This document shows positions 57,374-64,000 of a DNA stretch of 64,000 bases, piece after piece. Source of the DNA: Russula earlei (taxonomy: Eukaryota; Basidiomycota; Agaricomycetes; Russulales; Russulaceae); assembly GCA_025769875.1 (NCBI GenBank), contig JAGFNK010000236.1, positions 1 to 64,000 on the forward strand, written 5' to 3'. The first letter of the stretch is position 1; every line of letters begins with the position of its first letter. Position numbers and translations under genes: made by a program. The notes under the pieces are model-generated. The model saw only the letters and a list, made by a program, of their open reading frames with translations, did no database searches and was not told the DNA's origin.

Positions 57374-58410
57374 GATGTAATTTAGTTATATAAGTGTGTT
57401 AATAATAAGATAACTCCTTACCATTTTCCCCTACCAAAAAAAAAAAGAAATGCAATCTCATTTCCAATTGATTGGCGTGCCATCTGCATCATCTGCACAT
57501 TCTGGCCTGAGCACCCCTTTTGCGACACAATGTTTTCATATCACTGCCAATTCTGGAAAGAGGGGAGGACTCAATTATGACCAGGAGCATGGCAGATACC
57601 CCATGGAATGGCTGACAGCAGCCAATTTTGATGTGTGGCACCAGCAAGAAGAATTGGCTCACTCAAATGAATTGATTCCATCCAGCACCGAGCATGGGCA
57701 GGGATAGACAAAGAAGGTTTTCATCTTCTCCCACCAACTATCTGGGGGAGCTTTGAGTTATGTAAAGAAGCACCCTGATTGCACATGGAGATCCAAGATC
57801 AAGAAGACGGGTTGCCATTGCCGAATAGTCATCAAGTCTTACGCGGATGTGCCTACCATTCTTGGACAATATGCAAGCGAGCATTCCCATGAAATCGGAG
57901 TTGCTAATCTTGCTTACCTGATAAGGAAGTGATTGCACCCAATCAGAAAATGTGGATGGAGACAGCTGAGCATATGGGTGTCAAACTCAAATGGGGCCCA
58001 AAACAATGGACCAGTCTCCCCAATGCGCAGGGATTGACAGTGTGAAGCATTGGTGTCACTAAGGGAAAGCACCACCATGTTCACGATGATCCATACACCG
58101 GGAGTGAATGGTCAGGCAAGTGTCCCAAGCTTGATGCAACATCTGCCACCATGAATGCGTGCATGCATGCCCTCAGGGAACTGTCGTCCCTCCCTCAGAA
58201 CCCCCCTCCCTCCGATGCCACCACCTCCCTTGCACCAGGTCCCTTTGGACTTGCACCGCTGCCTCTAACGGCCTCAACTGTTGCTGTTCCTTACAATACA
58301 AAATCTTTTTTTGTATCAATTTAATTTATTTGTCTAATAGCTAATAAATAAGTCATTGAATATGTAATTGAGAAAATGATTTGGTGACATTTAAATGCAT
58401 AATTGATGTA
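57374..58410 (+). mobile_element. MULE/FAR1-like fragment inserted at the palindrome's edge
   Basis: This segment splits the right flank of the palindrome from its arm. It begins with sequence resembling the reverse complement of 16870-16930 and holds the FAR1-like frame. Clear terminal repeats and a target duplication could not be defined. Confidence 0.5.
57450..58320 (+). pseudogene. FAR1-like zinc-finger protein fragment, copy 2
   Basis: From ATG 57450 the frame (MQSHFQLIGVPSASSAHSG) is homologous to the minus-strand copy at 16371-16860. It stops at TAG near 57705, where the other copy has Trp, then continues in frame with SHQLSGGALSYVKKHPDC, KKTGCHCRIVIKSY and EHSHEIGVANLAY. Later pieces (DDPYTGSEWSGKCPKLDA near 58085) look like the following linker. 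No transposase core remains. Confidence 0.55.
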
Positions 58411-58469
58411 CCGATTCTCTTGCCAACACAATTGCCTTTTATGGTAACTCAACCCACCGTGAAAAGAAC

Positions 58470-59129
58470 ACAACTGTAGCTGACCCCAACTCTCCAAAAA
58501 AAAGAAAGTTCTATAAGTCAAGGTCATGTGACATGTAGTTGAAACCATCAAACTGGCCTAGTCAGTCAGGGCCAACAACAACAAAATGCTGCAGACCAAG
58601 AAAGCACATTACACATGTCAAAATGCACACACATTTGAAGGCCCACAAAGGGCTGTTATCCCTGCTTCCAATTCCTTCAAAGATCACTGGCCTTTTTTTC
58701 TCCACACATGTGTGCATTTTTCCTTTCATTTTCCCTTTTGTTTTCTTACCTTTGGGTTTCTCTGTAATCCATATTCCTGATCACATGCAACATGTTTTTT
58801 CCTGCATGTGCAATTTTCACATGTTCAGCTCTGCATTCTTTTTTTCTTTATATTTTTATCCTTTTTGTTGCTTTCTCTCCCACTTGCATGATATTTGCAT
58901 GTTGGAGTGATCAGGTGCATTTGTCCTTTTTGTTTTTGTGAGCTCTCTCTCATACTCTCCACCCTTTCCTCAAGTGCTCCAAGCTCCCTCCACATGCAAT
59001 GATACAATCCCCATGTTGCAAATGGAGACCAGGACTGGGCCACAAAGCTGAAGAAACTCTTACTACACCTTTCTACTTTGTTCCTAACATCTGTCCCTTA
59101 CTACTTCATGGACTACTCTTCCTATGGAA
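58470..59129. other. Stretch without recognised genes
   Basis: T-rich, CA-rich DNA. A segment with CATGTGCAATTTTCACATGTT (58805-58825) recurs at about 60710-60732. A minus-strand frame near 58825-59043 is short and unsupported. Confidence 0.3.
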
Positions 59130-60666
59130 CAAGATATAGTTGTCATGAAGGCACAGTGGTGCAACTAGACACCTCATTCCAAATTGGATAATCACCATAT
59201 ACCAGCCACATGGCCACTCAGCCACCAAGAACCTGAAACAGTGGAATGGACTCTTACAACTTGTTGCATAACTCCTATGACATCATCTAGCTCCAATGAC
59301 ATCATAGCTGACTGAGCAGCTCCACACTGACATCATCTGCTCACCAAGCACTCCACAGTGACATCATTATGGTGTCATTGCTCCATAATGATCAGTAATA
59401 CACTCAGTCAGCCCTAAATCTGACACAAGCAAGTTTATGCATCTACAACCCTATTGGATGGTACCAAAGAGTCTAGAATAGTCCCTGTAGTTTGTAATCA
59501 ACCCTGTACACAGTATATAAGCCCCAATGAAGCATGGCAGTTGTCAGACTGTCCATTTGTGATTGTCAAGACACGTACTGCTGATCACTAAGGACTCAGG
59601 AGCAGGTGGGCAAGGGTCGGAACAGATGATACGTGGCAAAGGCGGCGTTGAACAGGAGGACGAGCCAAACGACGAGGAGGTACCAGATGGGGACTGGTAA
59701 GTGTTGCAAGAGGCAGAGGTGAAGACTGGAGGCCAGTGCAGCAAGGGGCTTTAGACAAGGCGGTCGTTGAAGAGTACCTTGGAGGCGAGGGAAGTCTTTA
59801 AACTGAGCGGTCGCAGGGGAGTACCCAGGAGTATGAGAGTATCACAAATGGACAGTCTGACGACTGCCATGCTTCATTGGGGCTTATATACCGTGTACAG
59901 GGTCGATTACAAAGACCTGGGACTATTCTAGACTCTTTGGTACCATCCAATAGGACTACAAAGGCATAAACTTGCTTGTGTCAAGTTTCAGGCTTACTGA
60001 GCGCATTACTGATCATTGTGGAGCAATGACATCATTATGATGTCACTGTGGAGCGCTTAGTGAGCCTATGAGGTCACTGTGGAGTCGCTCAGTCAGCTAT
60101 GATGTCATTGGAGCCTGGATGATGTCAGATGATTTATGCAACAGTTTCTAAGAGTTCGTGCCGCTGTTTTGGGTCCTTGGTGGCTGGGTGGCCATGTGGC
60201 TGCCACGCGATGATTACCCGATTAGGAAACGGGTGCCTGGTCGTGTTATAGTGCCTTTGCAATAGCGATATCTTGCACTGCAGGGGGGATAGCCCAGAAA
60301 ACAGAAGGGAGTTGGTAATGCAAAATGAGAGAGGTCTCTCTTGAGTGAAATAGGACCATCTACGGTCAGGGCCTGGCCTTGGTTCGTAACAGTGATACTC
60401 TCTTCCCAAAGTACTCCTCTGTGACCACTTTGTTTAAAGTCCCTCACTCTCCAAGGTACTCCTTTGTGACTGCCTTGTCTCAAGTCTTCAATACTGGCCT
60501 CTCACCTTCATCTTTGCCTTCAACAACACTTACCAGTCCCCATCTGGTATCTCATCATTGTTTGGCTCATCCTCTTGCTCAAAAAAATAGTCCACACATA
60601 CCATCTGTTCCAACCCTTGCCCACCTGCTCCTGAGTCCTTAGTGATCAGCAGTATGTGTCTTGACA
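59130..60666 (+). mobile_element. Older LTR of the 829-bp family, split by a second LTR
   Basis: The reverse complement aligns with the LTR at 33704-34532 in two blocks, 59130-59563 and 60397-60666, ending GTGTCTTGACA. It is in the opposite orientation to the inserted copy at 59564 and more diverged. Its left end is not clear. Confidence 0.75.
59564..60391 (-). mobile_element. Solo LTR of the 829-bp chromovirus family
   Basis: 828 bp from TGTCAAGACACG to GGTTCGTAACA, with GTGAT duplicated at 59559-59563 and 60392-60396. It is nearly identical to 33704-34532 and is inserted into an older, inverted LTR of the same family. Confidence 0.92.
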
Positions 60667-60796
60667 CCCCACACTTGATACTTGAATGGCAAGAATCGCA
60701 TGCATTCCCACATGCACAATTTCACATGTTAAGCCATGTGCATGCATTTTCTTTTCATTTCATGCAAAATGTTGTTGTGAAGCATGGCCAACAGCC

Positions 60797-61329
60797 TGTC
60801 AAGACATGTACTGCTGATCACTAAGGACTCAGGAGCAGGTGGGCAAGGGTTGGAACAGATGGTACGCAGCATAGATGGCATGGAACAAGAGGACGAGCCA
60901 AACAACTAGGAGGTCCCAGATGGGGACTGGTACATGTTGCTGGAGGCAGAGGCAAAGGTTGGAGGCCAGTGCAATGAAGAGGCTTTAGACAAGGCAGTCA
61001 TTGAAGAGCACCTTGAAGACGAGGGAAGACTTTCAACTGAGCGGTCACAGGGGAGTACCCAGGAGGATGAGAGTAACACAAATGGACAGTCTGATGACTG
61101 CCATGCTACATTGGGGCTTATATACTGTGTACATGGTTGATTACAAAGAACAAGAACTATTCTAGACTCCCTGGTAGCATCCAATAGGGTCATAGAGGCA
61201 TAAACTTGCTTGTGTCAGGTTTAGGGCTGACTGAGCATATTACTGATCATTGTGGAGCAATGACATCATTATGATATCACTGTGGAGTGCTTGGTGAGCA
61301 GATGATGTCAGTGTGGAGTCACTCAGTCA
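60797..61329 (-). repeat. Truncated LTR of the 829-bp family
   Basis: Starts TGTCAAGACATGTACTGC and follows the family for about 530 bp, then stops at CTCAGTCAGTG where the repeat at 61330 begins. Confidence 0.8.
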
Positions 61330-61560
61330 GTGTTACCAAGTGGTTTGGGGTCCGGAAGATGCTGGAACACCTGAACTATGGACTGCACCGTTTGCATCAT
61401 GTGTGCGTCAGATCGTGATCATTTATGTTCGTTGATATTGCGTTCGGAACGTGTTGATCATATCTTTTTGAAAATGTATTGAAGAAGCAATGAGTAGCAT
61501 TGCTTCTGTCCCAGATGCTCCTGTACCGCCATGTACATCGCTTCCTTGATTAGGAAAGTA
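61330..61560 (+). repeat. Repeat shared with 41067-41290
   Basis: Inverted counterpart of the 41.1-kb repeat, including MSSIASVPDAPVPP at 61490. Family unknown. Confidence 0.6.
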
Positions 61561-62131
61561 CTTATGACACCAAGATTGCTACTAGGGAAGCTGTTACACC
61601 ATTTTCCTTTACGTTTACCTCTTACCTTTTGCTATGGACTGCTTGCTTTCGTATGTCCCTTTGTTTACTAGTCTCGTGATCTCTTACGTCTTGTGATCCC
61701 TTCTGCATTATCATGTGATCCATACATGTCCAGGTAACACTGGATTGCTGTTACTTTCCCTTTGTTTGGTTCTCTTTCCATTTATATTCACTTCTTAGTT
61801 TTGACTGTGCAATGCTGCACACCTACTGTGCAGCACAGTTACTTGGTTCTGACTCATTCGTGGCCTCATTCCTATGACTCCTACTATACTAGTAGCACAG
61901 TCAAAGCGCAGCTATTGCTGCGCTTTGACTGTATATATAAGCTCAGTACTTTGTGACCAAAGCCCTAAGCTTGGTCTCTTGTAGAATCCAACCTACTCTT
62001 GTCCAAACATATTTGCCTGCAACCCACTTCACTCCTAATCCTCAAACCACATCCACCTCTCCATTTCATCAACTCTCAACACACCATCTACCATCTACTC
62101 TTTGCCTTCCCCTTCCTTCCCTAAGAGTCTC
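61561..62131 (+). other. Promoter-like LTR-type sequence
   Basis: Contains a perfect 15-bp stem (CAGTCAAAGCGCAGC / GCTGCGCTTTGACTG) at 61898-61931, followed at once by TATATATAAGCTC. The sequence interrupted by the solo LTR at 62132 continues at 63094 with GTCTCTCTTCACTCTCC. It looks like the promoter half of a further LTR; its ends are not defined. Confidence 0.45.
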
Positions 62132-63093
62132 TGTCATGAACCATTCTCTGGAGAGGGCCCTTGAAGGACCCTTCCTTATAGGAGGAAACCTGGTCTCTAT
62201 GGTGTCACCCTGTTCACACGAGCAAAAGGGGTGAGTAGAGGTGTCCACAATATCGCGCGCGCATTGTTGCGCGAGCGATTCTCGGCACAATCGACATACA
62301 GCAAGCCCCACTTAAAGGCAACCCTTCTAGCAACAAAAGACAGTATTAGGGCCTTCCTAAGGACCCTTTGGAACGACCCTAGGAGCTCTACAATAGGCAC
62401 TAACCTAGTATCAAAGGCCCTACAACGCGTTATTAGACCAACTCTAATAACTATGGAACGACTATAAGGCAATACTAAGGACCTTAATAGAAGTATTAGG
62501 GTCGACTCTAAGGACCTTAATAGAACTATATAAGGGCCTTATAAGATGACACTATTCCCTAACCAAACTACAAGTCCTCAAATGACCGGCCCTAAACTAA
62601 CTAACAAGAAATGAATCAGGTGCTTACACGTGCACTAAAAGTAGTAAACACGTGGACAGTGGAAACTCTTACTCATCAAGAAGAGTCTTCTTACTCAGCA
62701 GCTTACGGAGCATGACCGAGCATGCTCAGTAAGCGTCCTCCGACTTCTTACTCATCACTCTATTGTGCTTGATAACAAGGTTATGACTTGTTCCCTATTT
62801 AGCAGTTCTCTTGTAGTATATAAGCGCTCAATAAAGTAGCGGACAGTCCTCAGACTGTCCATTTGTTTACGGCACTCTCCAACCCTGGGATACTCCTTTA
62901 AGGACCGTCCCCTTGTGACTACTCTGGCCTCTTCCCTGCGTGATTGCTCAACTCTCACAGTAACAATACCTCTCTGGTATCTGTTACTACTCTGGATTCT
63001 ACTTCTCGCCCACGCGGTCTTGGACATCTATCGACTCGTCTTCGAGCTTATCCCTCGCTCTTGAACTGGATAGTTCAACAGTGAGTCTTGACA
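62132..63093 (+). mobile_element. Solo LTR, 962-bp family, copy 4
   Basis: TGTCATGAACC to GTCTTGACA with GTCTC duplicated at 62127-62131 and 63094-63098. By eye most similar to copy 3 at 35878-36839. Confidence 0.94.
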
Positions 63094-64000
63094 GTCTCTC
63101 TTCACTCTCCTGAGAAGAGCTCTCCTCTTTTAAGACCTACCTTCCTCTACTCTCTCTGCATTGTTCAAGGTCCCCGATGGACTTGAACGCATATAGCTAG
63201 TGGAACCAGCCCTAGTCTATCCCATTATAAACTTACCCTAGCTTCTCAACGGACCAAGTCATACTAGGAAGGGTCTATTGGCCATAACCTGTTTAGCATA
63301 AAACACTTTGACCGCTGCAGGGATCCTTACTCTTTGTACATGGGAACCAGCCCGTTTCTTGAACACCTCTCTATTATCGACTTGTCTTTACACTTGTGAA
63401 CTGACATGGCTAGTTACCGTGACAGAAGCACTTAATGCTTCCAGCACCGAGATCATTTACATAGAAGCAACCTCGCTTCTATGAGCTGCATTTTGCTTCT
63501 ATAGAACCGACCAGTACTACAGTAGCACAAACCTTATCCCTGTAGGGCTATATAAGGCCCCCAGTTGTAACAGTTGAGCCCTAAGCTCAACTTAGTTTGC
63601 CAATCCCAAACAGTTGACTCCTACCCCGTCTGCAGAGCCCCTCTCATCTTGTTGCCATACTCCAGAAGGATCTAACACTCTTTCCCCTCCATGAGTATTG
63701 CTTGCTTGAGTCAAGCATATCTGCATTGGTAGGACGTGTTCATAGACGTGACCATTGATCTTATTTAAGGCACTTTGGAGCCTTAACATAAGTCAAGCTT
63801 CTATCACAGACATCGCTGTGAAAGCAAACCAGAAACAGGCAGGAAGCCTTAGGACTAGGATCTAGTCATCATATGGTCAGCAACCTATGCTGAAGTAGTC
63901 AAGGGAGAGAATCTATACAGACCTCTCCACAACAAGAAGAAGATGTACTACATGACTCTCGACGAGCAGCACAGTTGGACACACACATACTTCTGTAAAG
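63094..64000 (+). other. Further LTR-like sequence running to the window edge
   Basis: The segment 63480-63793 matches the reverse complement of 33395-33703, with a TATATAAGG box and TTAACATAAG near its end. The following 200 bp have no recognised frame; they may be the start of an element's internal region beyond the window. Start and end of the LTR are not certain. Confidence 0.45.

Noticed and set aside
58539..58910. Phe/His-rich 123-residue frame as a membrane protein
   Set aside because: T-rich composition creates Phe runs; there is no start context, splice pattern or homologous copy that supports a gene.
1..64000. tRNA or rRNA genes
   Set aside because: No cloverleaf with A and B boxes and no rRNA-like stretch was seen on either strand by eye; a covariance-model scan would settle it.

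Overview
Fungal nuclear DNA, most likely from an agaricomycete basidiomycete. The evidence is short introns with GT..AG ends, a Ty3 chromovirus, PIF/Harbinger elements with a separate SANT-domain protein, a basidiomycete-style F-box relic, and a multi-exon family of secreted, single-pass membrane proteins of a type I associate with Agaricomycetes. No rRNA, tRNA, CRISPR or bacterial-type operon was seen. It is a repeat-rich accessory region with few intact host genes.

The main host component is a paralogous family of 8-exon genes: signal peptide, Cys-containing ectodomain, Ser/Thr-rich stalk, one membrane helix and a short tail. Three copies can be spliced by hand into complete reading frames: D (8893-10298, +), E (18063-19501, +) and D' (42698-44101, -). 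Six others are decayed or partial (near 0.2-1.6, 1.8-2.5, 4.2-5.5, 7.0-7.7, 23.8-24.7 and 46.5-47.1 kb). Three units repeat the order degenerate 3' fragment, conserved upstream block, full gene.

The segment 5.8-15.48 kb (+) reappears inverted at 41.4-53.6 kb. Each arm is the empty-site control for insertions in the other: a PIF/Harbinger element at 10458-14900, a hAT-like element at 44559-45787 sitting in the TATA region of D', an LTR at 41445-42001 and a copia element at 48223-52781.

Between and beyond the arms the DNA is nested transposons: copia-1 (25166-30718, -), a chromovirus remnant (33704-37820, -), a TIR element (37821-41064), four 961-962 bp solo LTRs each with a perfect 5-bp target duplication and each inside another repeat, a 554-bp PIF-like MITE, a palindrome with 1.58-kb arms (53816-57373) holding a Nudix exon in its loop, and LTRs inserted into LTRs near 59-61 kb. 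Host-gene relics include an F-box gene, ribosomal protein eL14 and an unassigned acidic protein gene.

Premature stops in the retroelements are mostly TGA where CGA (Arg) is expected, and differences between the copia-1 LTRs are mostly CpG to TpG/CpA. This points to methylation-linked deamination as the main decay process.
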